A stretch of DNA of 32,743 bases, taken from assembly GCA_018882835.1 (NCBI GenBank), contig VERE01000031.1:1-32743 (forward strand). Reading direction: 5' to 3'. Position 1 is the stretch's first letter; each line of letters starts with the position of its first letter. A model generated the notes under the pieces. That model searched no databases. It saw only the letters and a list, made by a program, of their open reading frames with translations, and was not told the DNA's origin. The stretch comes from Limnohabitans sp. (lineage in GTDB: Bacteria; Pseudomonadota; Gammaproteobacteria; Burkholderiales; Burkholderiaceae_C). Below, piece after piece: positions 16,939 through 24,959 of this stretch. Made by a program: the position numbers and the translations under genes.

Positions 16939-17343
16939 TTGAAGTCGCCCCTTGCCATTGTCGATGTCGATCGGCCTGATACCTGGACCAAGTACCGCAG
17001 TGGCTTGTGCGATGGCTGTGCCGCCAATTGCTGCACCATGCCCGTCGAAGTGAAATTGCCCGATTTGGTTCGGCTGGGCCTGGTAGACCCTTTTGAGGCG
17101 CAACATGAACCCGCCAAACAAATTGCCAAGCGGCTGACCAAGGCGGGGTTGATTGAGCATTTCAATTTCAAAAACAGCATCTATACGCTCGCCAGGCGTG
17201 CCAGCGGGGATTGCCTGTATTTGGATGCTGTGACCCGGCGCTGCACGGTGTACGAGAAACGTCCCAACACCTGTCGGCTTCATCCTCAAGTTGGGCCGCG
17301 TCCAGGGCATTGCCCTTATGGCGCGGCAGCGAGAAGCAAATGA
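16939..17343 (+). CDS. YkgJ-family cysteine cluster protein (putative zinc/iron-chelating domain)
   Basis: This 134-residue protein has eight cysteines spaced like the YkgJ family: C24, C27, C31-C32, C92, C102, C112 and C125. The segment GDCLYLD...RRCTVYEKRPNTCRLHP is characteristic. The family is thought to bind a metal ion; its function is not settled. The start is a TTG at 16939 preceded by a strong purine-rich GAGGGAGGGGG at 16924-16934. No ATG in this frame lies near the conserved N-terminal part. It starts 13 bp after the RTX gene stop and overlaps the next gene by four bases (ATGA), so it may be co-expressed with both. Confidence 0.85.
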   Translation: MKSPLAIVDVDRPDTWTKYRSGLCDGCAANCCTMPVEVKLPDLVRLGLVDPFEAQHEPAKQIAKRLTKAGLIEHFNFKNSIYTLARRASGDCLYLDAVTRRCTVYEKRPNTCRLHPQVGPRPGHCPYGAAARSK

Positions 17344-18377
17344 GCAATTACAAAGGCTTGCTGTGCACCCATTGGGGACATTGGAGTGAATTGACTTATC
17401 AAACACTTCCTCGTCAGCCTTTGACAGACGGGCAGGTGCGCATTCGGGTGCGGCATGCCGGTGTGGGCTTTGCTGTCAGCTTGTTTGTGGCAGGGAAATA
17501 CCAACGCAAACCGCCCTTGCCGTTCACGCCGGGAACCGAGGTTTCAGGTGAAGTTTTGGAGCTGGGCGCAGGTGTCTCCCATGTGGCTGTAGGTGACCGT
17601 GTGATGGCTGCACTCGATTGGGGTGGCTTTGCGGAAGAGGTGGTGACCACCGCCTCGACCGTGTACCCCGTGCCTGAAGGGGTTCCCCTGACAGCTGCAG
17701 CAGCCTTGCCCGTGACCTATGGCACGGTGGGGGCGGCCCTGATATGGCGCGCCAAGCTTCAGCCCGGTGAGACGGTCCTCATTCACGGTGCAGCTGGGTC
17801 TTTGGGCATGGCCGCAGTTCACGTGGCCAGACTGTTGGGCGCGCGTGTCATTGCCACCGCCAGCACCGAGGCCAAGCGTGCTGCGCTGTTGAACAACGGT
17901 GCACACCATGCGCTGCCTGCCGATGCCCAAGCCCTGCCTTCACTGGTGAAGGCCTTGTGCCCCCGCGGCGGCGTTGATGTGGTGTTCGACCCCGTAGGCG
18001 GCGATCTGTTCGACGCCTCGTTGCGCTGTGCGGCCTTGCATGCACGCTTGCTGGTAATTGGGTTCGCCGCAGGGCGCATCCCGCAAGTTCCGACCAATCT
18101 GGTGTTGGTCAAGAATTTGGCGATCCTGGGCTTCAATTACGGGCAGTACATTGGATGGGGTCTGACCGACGAGCGGACAACGCATGAGGAAGATGTGCGT
18201 GAGGTTTTGTCGACCCTGACTTCGGCCATGGCTCGCACGGACATGCCTTTGCCAGTGACGCAGCACTTTCCCGTGTCTCAATGGTTGGAAGCCATCGACA
18301 CCACGATGGGCCGTCGCTCGGTAGGCAAAGTCATTCTGGATTTCGACAAGATCCCATTTAAAGGAGACACCGCATGA
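17340..18377 (+). CDS. NADPH:quinone oxidoreductase-like zinc-independent MDR enzyme
   Basis: This 345-residue enzyme is a medium-chain dehydrogenase/reductase of the quinone oxidoreductase group, expected to reduce quinones or activated alkenes with NADPH. The catalytic GroES-like domain contains PFTPGTEVSGEV and GDRVMAAL. The Rossmann nucleotide-binding motif is HGAAGSLGMAAVHVARLLGA, followed by DVVFDPVGGDLFDAS. The zinc-ligand cysteines of alcohol dehydrogenases are absent. The open frame extends upstream, but the ATG at 17340 overlaps the YkgJ-like stop as ATGA and gives the family length. Its own stop overlaps the amidase start in the same way, so three genes are coupled. The substrate is unknown. 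Confidence 0.88.
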   Translation: MSNYKGLLCTHWGHWSELTYQTLPRQPLTDGQVRIRVRHAGVGFAVSLFVAGKYQRKPPLPFTPGTEVSGEVLELGAGVSHVAVGDRVMAALDWGGFAEEVVTTASTVYPVPEGVPLTAAAALPVTYGTVGAALIWRAKLQPGETVLIHGAAGSLGMAAVHVARLLGARVIATASTEAKRAALLNNGAHHALPADAQALPSLVKALCPRGGVDVVFDPVGGDLFDASLRCAALHARLLVIGFAAGRIPQVPTNLVLVKNLAILGFNYGQYIGWGLTDERTTHEEDVREVLSTLTSAMARTDMPLPVTQHFPVSQWLEAIDTTMGRRSVGKVILDFDKIPFKGDTA

Positions 18378-19852
18378 CATTGGCAATGACTTGGGACGAA
18401 TGGACACAACACGATGGTCTTGCTTTGGCGCAGCGCGTGCGCAAAGGTGAGGTCACGCCTGCAGAGCTGGCCAGGCAAGTGGCGGCCGGCATTGAAATAA
18501 CCAATGGCGATTTGAGTGCCGTGGTCGAGGTCTTTGACGATGTGGTGCAAGACCCGCTGAAAGATGGCATGAATTTGGAAGGCCCGTTCGCTGGCGTGCC
18601 CTACCTGATGAAAGATTTGGGTCCGACCTTGAAAGGGCGATTGCAGGAAATGGGTTCTGTGCTGATGCAAGGCCATCGCGCCAGCACAGACAGCTTTCTG
18701 ACCGAAAAAATTCGACAGGCTGGCCTGAACATCATGGGGCGCACTACCACGCCCGAGTTTGGCGTTTGCAGTTCGGCAGAAAACCCGGCCATGTATGTCA
18801 CGCGCAACCCATGGGATTTGAGCTACACCACCTGCGGTTCATCGGCGGGCACAGCGGCAGCGGTGGCGGCCGGTGTCTTGCCCTTGTCGCACGCTACCGA
18901 TGGCGGCGGCTCGATTCGCATTCCGGCCGGTGTGAACGGCAACATTGGCTTGAAGCCCTCGCGCGGCGTGTTCTCCATTGCGCCTGCCGCCTCTGACCTG
19001 ACCGGACTGGTGTCCACCCAGGGCTGCCACAGCCGCACGGTGCGGGATACCGCGGCGTTTGTCGATCACTGCCGAGGTGGCGCACCGGGTGAGTTCATGC
19101 CTTACTGGTCTGCACCCGAGCCCTACAGTCAGCTGATTCAGCGGGACCCGAAACCCTTGCGCATTGCCCTCTCGCACGAATGGGGCGACTACCGCGCGAC
19201 GCCTCATTTTGTGGCCGAACTGAAGCGGGTGGGCCATTTTCTGGAAGGCCTGGGCCACCGGGTGGAATGGGCTTTGCCCACGGTTGATTTTCGGGCGGCC
19301 TTTGCAGCGCAGACCACTTGCTACATCAGTAATTTTGCGCAGACCATCACCAACTTGCTGGCACCCTTGGGTTTGGCGCGTCCGCCGGCCGACAAGGTAG
19401 AGCCGATCAATATCAAAATTTGGGAAGAAGGCTTGCGCACCACCTATGCCGAGCGCGCCAGGATGCAAGCGGTTTTCAACACGACGTCGCGCGCTTTTGG
19501 GCAGTTCTTTGAAACTTGGGACATCATTCTTACGCCCATCACTGCGTTGCCCACGCCCAAGCTTGGCACAACAGCGTATTTGACACTCAGCGACAACCCC
19601 TCGGTGTACGACTGGTTCGACAACTTATGGCAAAACTTCGCCTACACGCCGCTGTCCAATTTGTGTGGTATTCCAGGCATTTCCTTGCCCATGGCAACAC
19701 AGGAAAACGGCTTGCCTTTGGGCATTCACGCGCAAGCCCGACAAGCCAACGATGGTCTGCTGTTGCAACTGGCCGCCCAGATCGAGCGTGCCTTGCAGGG
19801 GCGCTGGAACCATGGCCAACGCCCTGGCGTGCACGTGAGCGCGGGTCGCTGA
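18374..19852 (+). CDS. Amidase signature family hydrolase
   Basis: This 492-residue enzyme hydrolyses an amide to acid and ammonia in the cytoplasm. The Ser-cisSer-Lys triad is intact: K80 in YLMKDLG, S156 in CGSSAGTAA, and nucleophile S180 in DGGGSIRIPAGVNG. The 24-residue spacing of the two serines is that of the family. A good ribosome site (GGAG at 18362-18365) supports the ATG at 18374, which overlaps the previous stop (ATGA); a second ATG four codons later is less well placed. The amide substrate is not evident. Coupling to an oxidoreductase suggests a small catabolic or detoxification module. Confidence 0.92.
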   Translation: MTLAMTWDEWTQHDGLALAQRVRKGEVTPAELARQVAAGIEITNGDLSAVVEVFDDVVQDPLKDGMNLEGPFAGVPYLMKDLGPTLKGRLQEMGSVLMQGHRASTDSFLTEKIRQAGLNIMGRTTTPEFGVCSSAENPAMYVTRNPWDLSYTTCGSSAGTAAAVAAGVLPLSHATDGGGSIRIPAGVNGNIGLKPSRGVFSIAPAASDLTGLVSTQGCHSRTVRDTAAFVDHCRGGAPGEFMPYWSAPEPYSQLIQRDPKPLRIALSHEWGDYRATPHFVAELKRVGHFLEGLGHRVEWALPTVDFRAAFAAQTTCYISNFAQTITNLLAPLGLARPPADKVEPINIKIWEEGLRTTYAERARMQAVFNTTSRAFGQFFETWDIILTPITALPTPKLGTTAYLTLSDNPSVYDWFDNLWQNFAYTPLSNLCGIPGISLPMATQENGLPLGIHAQARQANDGLLLQLAAQIERALQGRWNHGQRPGVHVSAGR

Positions 19853-19853
19853 G

Positions 19854-21911
19854 TCAGGCGCGCTCTTTGCGCAACCAGACCGCCGTGTCGTGGTAGGCAA
19901 CCCCGGCTGCTGGAAACCCCGGGCTGGCATCGACCAAAGCATTGATGCCAATACCCTCGATGAAGGCATCGTTGGGCCACTGACTTTCTACCACGATGGT
20001 GGCGGGCAGCATGCCCGCAAAAGGCTTGGCATGCAACAACACGCTGCCAAGCGCATTGCCTAAGCGCACCAGGTCGCCTTCGTCAATAGACAGTGTGGCA
20101 CAGGCCTGCGGGTGAATCAGCGCTGTGGGGCGCTTTTGGCCGCGCACCGAGCTGGGTGTTTCGGTGAAGGTGGTATTAAGGAAATGCCGTGCTGGCGCGG
20201 CCACCAGTTTGAAAGGGCAGGCTTCGGTGGGCTCGTCAATCACGGTCATGTGATCGGGCATGCGCGGCATGACCGCATGCCCAGCGCCGATCTTGGACCA
20301 GTCAGGTGAAAAGTGAAAGCGTTTGTCGGCGTGGCCAAAGCCGTTCAAGAAGTGCGCATCGTCAAAGGCTGGGGCACAATCCAGCCATTTTTCTGCATGC
20401 AGGTGTTCTGCATCTGGCTTTTTCGAGGCTTGCAAAATTTGCTGAATGAGTGCTTCTTCTGTCATCGCAAAAGCGGGATGCGACAAGCCAAGTCGCTGCG
20501 CCAACTGGCCGATGAACACATGGTTGGATCGCGCTTCGCCAATCGGCGCAATCAAGGCTTTGGAGGCCTGTAAAAAAGTATGGCCTGAGGCCTGGTAGAG
20601 GTCGCTGTGCTCTAAAAAAGTGGTGGCGGGCAACACCAGGTCGGCCAGCTTGGCGGTATCGGTCATGAATTGCTCATGGACACACACAAACACATCCTCG
20701 CGCAGCAAACCTTGTCGCACCGCCAGGCTGTCGGGGGCGACCACGGCGGGGTTGGTGCTTTGGATCAGCATGGCGGTGACGGGCGGCCCCCCTTGCAAAT
20801 CATCAGGGTTGCGTGCCAGCACCGCGCCGATGCGTCCCATGTCCAGTTGTCGGGCCAGGCGTGGCGTGGTGTCCAGGCCAAACAAGAACTGCGTGTTCAG
20901 GGCATACAAGCCACCATTGCTGTACAGCGCCCCCCCGCCCAGGCTTTGCCAAGCGCCCGTCATTGCAGGCAGGCAAGTGACGGCGTGCATGGCAGCGGCG
21001 CCATTGCGTTGTCGGGTGAAGCCGTAGCCCGCGCGCAAATAGCTTTTTTTCGTTTGACCGTAAAGCTGGGCAAAGCGAAGAATCTCGTCAACCGTCAAGC
21101 CTGTGATGTCGGCGGCCCATGCGGGCGTTCGCGTGGCCAGGTGCGCTTCGACTTCCGCAGAAAAATCAGTGTGTTGGGCCAGGAAGTCGCGATCCACCCA
21201 GCCCTCCTTCAACAGCACATGCATGACCGCGCAAGCCAAGGCAGCGTCGGTGCCAGGTTTCAAGGCCAGATGCAGGTCGGCTTTTTCTGCCGTGGCCGTG
21301 CGGTAGGGGTCGACCACAACCAAGGGGACCTTGCGCTCACGCCGCGCTGCTTGCACCCAGTGCATGAAATTGATTTGCGTGTGAACCGGGTTGCCACCCC
21401 AGATCACAATCAGATCAGAGTGCATCACCTCGCGCGGGTCGATGCCGGTTTTTTTGCCGACGCCGGCCATCCAGCCCGCATCGGACAAGGCAATGCAAAA
21501 AGTTTCCACTTGCCGCGACCAACCGGCCTGATGGCCCAAACGCCGAATGGCGCCGCGCTGAACCAGTCCCATGGTGCCCGCATAGTGGTAGGGCCAGACA
21601 GTTTCCGGACCGTGCTCTTCCACCGCCAGAGTGAATTTCTCGGCCAAAAAGTCCAGTGCTGCATCCCATGACAGGGGCTCAAACTGACCGCTGCCTTTGG
21701 GTCCGACGCGTCGCAGCGGTTGCGTCAAGCGGGCAGGGTGGTGGACACGTTCTGCATAGCGGGCCACCTTGGCACATATCACGCCATCGGTGTAAGGTTG
21801 CGCGGCACCTCGCACGCGCCCCACGGTGCCATTGGCACGACGCTCCACTTCCAGCGCGCAAACGCTGGGGCAGTCATGAGGGCAAACGCTGTGAAGGTGC
21901 TCGGAGGTCAT
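19854..21911 (-). CDS. Molybdopterin oxidoreductase (DMSO reductase/BisC superfamily) catalytic subunit
   Basis: This 685-residue protein is a molybdopterin-guanine-dinucleotide enzyme. An N-terminal [4Fe-4S] site is formed by C10, C14, C18 and C46 (CPHDCPSVC ... GVICAKV). Later segments such as VIWGGNPVHTQ, VVVDPYRTATAEKADLHLALKPGTDAAL and QSTNPAVVAPDS bind the pterins. The molybdenum ligand is not certain; it should lie near FCIALSDAG. There is no in-frame TGA suggesting selenocysteine. No twin-arginine signal is visible, so it is probably cytoplasmic. I chose the ATG at 21911 over one 10 codons earlier because AAAGG precedes it and the Fe-S motif follows closely. No electron-transfer or membrane subunit is encoded beside it, and the reaction is unknown. 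It converges on the amidase with one base between the stops. Confidence 0.9.
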   Translation of the reverse strand: MTSEHLHSVCPHDCPSVCALEVERRANGTVGRVRGAAQPYTDGVICAKVARYAERVHHPARLTQPLRRVGPKGSGQFEPLSWDAALDFLAEKFTLAVEEHGPETVWPYHYAGTMGLVQRGAIRRLGHQAGWSRQVETFCIALSDAGWMAGVGKKTGIDPREVMHSDLIVIWGGNPVHTQINFMHWVQAARRERKVPLVVVDPYRTATAEKADLHLALKPGTDAALACAVMHVLLKEGWVDRDFLAQHTDFSAEVEAHLATRTPAWAADITGLTVDEILRFAQLYGQTKKSYLRAGYGFTRQRNGAAAMHAVTCLPAMTGAWQSLGGGALYSNGGLYALNTQFLFGLDTTPRLARQLDMGRIGAVLARNPDDLQGGPPVTAMLIQSTNPAVVAPDSLAVRQGLLREDVFVCVHEQFMTDTAKLADLVLPATTFLEHSDLYQASGHTFLQASKALIAPIGEARSNHVFIGQLAQRLGLSHPAFAMTEEALIQQILQASKKPDAEHLHAEKWLDCAPAFDDAHFLNGFGHADKRFHFSPDWSKIGAGHAVMPRMPDHMTVIDEPTEACPFKLVAAPARHFLNTTFTETPSSVRGQKRPTALIHPQACATLSIDEGDLVRLGNALGSVLLHAKPFAGMLPATIVVESQWPNDAFIEGIGINALVDASPGFPAAGVAYHDTAVWLRKERA

Positions 21912-22019
21912 GCAGGCCTTTCGCTGCGCCAGGGGGCGCACGACAGAATGTACCTGAGTTCACGGCGATGATTGTCGCTGAGGGGCTAACATGCGCGTCT
22001 TGTACTCCTTGGATTTGCC

Positions 22020-22865
22020 ATGTCTCTGCGCCCTTTTCAGCAAGTGGATGTGTTCACGCAACTTGCCTTCAAAGGCAACCCCTTGGCAGTTGTGCTCGAC
22101 GCGCAAGGCCTGAATGATGCTGCGATGCAGCAATTTGCGCAATGGACGCAGCTCAGCGAAACCACGTTTGTGTTGCCGCCCACGCCGCAAGGCCTCGCGG
22201 CAGGTGCAGATTACCGCGTGCGCATTTTCACGCCGGGCATGGAGTTGCCTTTTGCGGGGCATCCCACCTTGGGAACCGCAGACGCCTGGCTGCGGCACGG
22301 TGGGCAACCTCGCAAGCCAGGTTGCTTGGTGCAGGAGTGCGCGGTGGGCTTGGTCACGCTGTCGCAGCAGTCAGGACATTGGGCTTTTGCGGCGCCGGCA
22401 CTGCAGCGACAGACGCCGACGCCGCAGGACTTGCAACCCATACTCGATGCCTTGGGCTTGTCTTTGCCGTGTGTGCTGGCTGCCCAATACCTGGACAATG
22501 GGCCGCAGTGGTTGGGCTTGTTGCTCGATGATTTACAGACCTTGCGGCGTTTGAGCCCTGACCATGCGCAGCTGAAAGCGCTGGGGATGAAAGTGGGCGT
22601 GGCGGCCAAACAAGATGCTGCACGGCTGGAAGTGCGCGCCTTTGCCGCCCCTGCGGGCATCCAGGAGGACCCGGTCACCGGCAGCCTGAATGCGTCCCTG
22701 GCGCAATGGTTGATGGCCGAAGGCTGGATGCCAGACTCTTACCAGGCCCATCAGGGTGCCGCCTTGGGCCGTGACGGTCGGGTGTTCTTGTCACGCGACG
22801 CACAAGACCAGGTTTGGGTCGGCGGTCATGTGGTGCCCTGCATCCAGGGGATGGTTGACCTTTGA
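22020..22865 (+). CDS. PhzF-like isomerase/epimerase
   Basis: This 281-residue protein is of the PhzF/diaminopimelate-epimerase-like fold. The catalytic glutamate is E47 in QLSETTFV, and the family signatures QVDVFTQLAFKGNPLAVV, GMELPFAGHPTLGTA and EDPVTGSLNASLAQWL are clear. In phenazine producers PhzF isomerises trans-2,3-dihydro-3-hydroxyanthranilate, but no other phenazine genes are here, so this is one of the many family members with unknown substrate. It diverges from the molybdopterin enzyme across a 108-bp gap, in which I see no convincing promoter. Its start has only a weak ribosome site. Confidence 0.9.
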   Translation: MSLRPFQQVDVFTQLAFKGNPLAVVLDAQGLNDAAMQQFAQWTQLSETTFVLPPTPQGLAAGADYRVRIFTPGMELPFAGHPTLGTADAWLRHGGQPRKPGCLVQECAVGLVTLSQQSGHWAFAAPALQRQTPTPQDLQPILDALGLSLPCVLAAQYLDNGPQWLGLLLDDLQTLRRLSPDHAQLKALGMKVGVAAKQDAARLEVRAFAAPAGIQEDPVTGSLNASLAQWLMAEGWMPDSYQAHQGAALGRDGRVFLSRDAQDQVWVGGHVVPCIQGMVDL

Positions 22866-22892
22866 GCTGCCACTTGGCATATGCCTGCTGGC

Positions 22893-23885
22893 TCAATCAC
22901 CCCGAATATTGCGTGACCGGATCAGGGCGCCGAAGCGGTCACTGTCCAATTTGGCGCGAGCGCCAAAATCAGCGGCTGTCATGGGCGCAGAAATGCCACC
23001 AATGGCTTGAATCCGTTCGCGCACGGCAGGTGTGCCCAAGGCCTTGTTGATTTCCTGGTTCAGACGGGCCACCACCTCTGCCGGCGTGCCGGCCGGCGCA
23101 TAAAAGCCAAACCAGCTGTCGGCGTCAAAGCCTTTCAAGCCGGCTTCGTCCAGGGTGGGGACATCGGGAAACAAAGGCGAACGTTTCGGGCTGCCGACGG
23201 CCAGCATGCGCAATTTGCCATTGCGCACTTGCTGCAGGCCGATGCCAGGATCAAACATGAAGTCGAGCTGATGCCCCAGCAAGTCTTGCATCGCAGGTGC
23301 TGCCCCGCGGTAGGGAACATGCACTGCGAAAGTATCGGTTTGGGCCTTCATCATTTCGGCGGCCAGATGGGGCGAGCTGCCATTGCCAGGCGAGCCAAAG
23401 CTGAGCTTGCCAGGATTGGCTTTGAGGTAAGCAAGAAATTCTTGAACGTTCTTGACCGGAACGGACGGGTGAACTTCCAAGAACACCAGCACACGGGCCG
23501 CCGCCGCGACGGGAACCAGATCGCGAACCGGATCAAACGGCATCTTGGCATAAAGGTGCGGGTTGATGGACACCATGCCTCCCGAGCTCATCAGCAGGGT
23601 GTAGCCATCGGCAGGGCTTTTGGCGACCAGCTCGCCGCCAATATTGCCATTGGCGCCAGCACGGTTCTCGATCACCACGGGTTGCCCCAGCGCCTCACTC
23701 AAAGGCAGGCCAATGGCACGCGCCAGTTGGTCGGCGGCGCCACCCGGCGGGAAATTCACCACGACACGCAGCGGCTTGGTGGGCCAGGCGGACGGCGCTT
23801 GTGCCAGTGCTGTGCCCGTCCAGCAGGTTAACCACGCCAGGGCAAGCCCGGCGGCACGGCGCGTCAATGGGTGTGAAAGTTTCAT
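22893..23885 (-). CDS. Bug-family (TctC-like) periplasmic substrate-binding protein
   Basis: This is a second orphan tripartite-tricarboxylate-type receptor, 330 residues. A signal peptide (basic N-terminus, hydrophobic core, ending TALAQA) precedes the mature start. Family motifs include LRVVVNFPPGGAADQLAR, VVIENRAGANGNIGGEL, SFGSPGNGSSPHLAAEM and HVPYRGAAPAM. The ATG at 23885 follows AAGGAG at five bases, and is preferred over an ATG seven codons upstream. It diverges from the TAXI-TRAP operon across a 109-bp gap, so both may be controlled from the same region. No TctAB partners are near. Confidence 0.92.
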   Translation of the reverse strand: MKLSHPLTRRAAGLALAWLTCWTGTALAQAPSAWPTKPLRVVVNFPPGGAADQLARAIGLPLSEALGQPVVIENRAGANGNIGGELVAKSPADGYTLLMSSGGMVSINPHLYAKMPFDPVRDLVPVAAAARVLVFLEVHPSVPVKNVQEFLAYLKANPGKLSFGSPGNGSSPHLAAEMMKAQTDTFAVHVPYRGAAPAMQDLLGHQLDFMFDPGIGLQQVRNGKLRMLAVGSPKRSPLFPDVPTLDEAGLKGFDADSWFGFYAPAGTPAEVVARLNQEINKALGTPAVRERIQAIGGISAPMTAADFGARAKLDSDRFGALIRSRNIRGD

Positions 23886-23994
23886 CTCGTCTCCTTTTTC
23901 CGGCATCTTATCGCCCAGACTGAGGAAAACCGCAATATCCAGCTCAGAGCCTGACTGCTACTGTAGCGTTTTGCACATTATTGGAGGCATCATC

Positions 23995-24957
23995 ATGCGA
24001 GCTTGGCACCGTTATGGAATGGCAATGGTTCTGTCACTGGGTGGCTGGTGGGGCGTTTCACAAGCCCAGAATTTGTCAATCGCGACCGGTGGCACCGGCG
24101 GTGTTTACTACCCCATGGGCGGTGGCTTGGCGGCCGTTTTGTCCAAGAATGTACCGGGCATGCAGGCCACGGCCGAAGTCACCGGCGGGTCAGTAGACAA
24201 TCTGAAACTCGTCGGCAGTGGCAAGCCTTACATCGGCTTCACGATGACGGATGCTGCGCAAGACGCTTACCAAGGGGTAGAAAAATTCAAGGGCAACAAA
24301 GTGCCCTTGCGCACCCTCATGGTTCTGTATCCCAACCGCATGCACGTGGTGAGCGTGGAGGGCAAGGGCATCAGCCGCATGGCCGACTTGAAGGGCAAGC
24401 GTGTGTCTACCGGATCACCTGGCAGCGCCACAGAGGTCATGGCCTTCCGGTTGATTGAAGCAGCCGGCCTGGACAAAGACAAGGACATGAAACGCGAGCG
24501 GCTCGGTGCCGCAGAATCGGTCAACGCCATCAAAGACGGCAAAATTGATGCGTTCTTCTGGGTCGGCGGCTTGCCAACGGCCGCAGTCACTGACTTGGCC
24601 AACACCCCGGGGACCAAAATCAAAATGGTGGACCATGCAGAAGCCGTTGCTGCCATGAACAAGAAGTACGGCAACTTGTATGTCGAGGATGTGATTCCCA
24701 AGAGTGTCTACAAAGGCATGGACACCGACAATCACCAAGCCACGGTCATGAACATTTTGGTGGCGCACGAAAGCATGGACGACAAGACAGCGTACAACAT
24801 TGTGAAAACTGCGTTCGAACGCCGCGACGATTTGATTGCCTCGCACAAAGAAGCCACCAACTTCAAACTTGAAAATCAAAAGCAGTCGGCAACGCCCATT
24901 CCTTACCACCCGGGGGCTGCGCGATTCTTTGCTGAAAAAGGTGTGAAGCTGAACTGA
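23995..24957 (+). CDS. TAXI-family TRAP transporter solute receptor
   Basis: This 320-residue periplasmic receptor is of the TAXI (TRAP-associated extracytoplasmic immunogenic) group. It has a signal peptide ending GVSQAQ, then LSIATGGTGGVYYPMGGGLA, the diagnostic N-terminal motif. STGSPGSATEVMAFRLIEAAGL and DAFFWVGGLPTAAVTDLA follow in the binding lobes. GGAGG at 23983-23987 with seven bases of spacing fixes the ATG at 23995, although the frame is open far upstream. The fused permease begins two bases after its stop, so the pair forms a complete secondary importer. TAXI receptors are linked to glutamate/glutamine and other acids; the ligand here is unknown. Confidence 0.93.
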   Translation: MRAWHRYGMAMVLSLGGWWGVSQAQNLSIATGGTGGVYYPMGGGLAAVLSKNVPGMQATAEVTGGSVDNLKLVGSGKPYIGFTMTDAAQDAYQGVEKFKGNKVPLRTLMVLYPNRMHVVSVEGKGISRMADLKGKRVSTGSPGSATEVMAFRLIEAAGLDKDKDMKRERLGAAESVNAIKDGKIDAFFWVGGLPTAAVTDLANTPGTKIKMVDHAEAVAAMNKKYGNLYVEDVIPKSVYKGMDTDNHQATVMNILVAHESMDDKTAYNIVKTAFERRDDLIASHKEATNFKLENQKQSATPIPYHPGAARFFAEKGVKLN

Positions 24958-24959
24958 CC

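Noticed and set aside
20670-21671. 333-codon plus-strand frame opposite the molybdopterin oxidoreductase
   Set aside because: It lies wholly inside a well-supported gene on the other strand, with no domain signal.
19854-21911. Possible selenocysteine codon in the molybdopterin enzyme
   Set aside because: No in-frame TGA occurs within the gene, and the frame is uninterrupted over the family length.
22020-22865. Phenazine biosynthesis cluster suggested by the PhzF-like gene
   Set aside because: No phzA, B, D, E or G genes are nearby; the family is broad and mostly not involved in phenazine synthesis.
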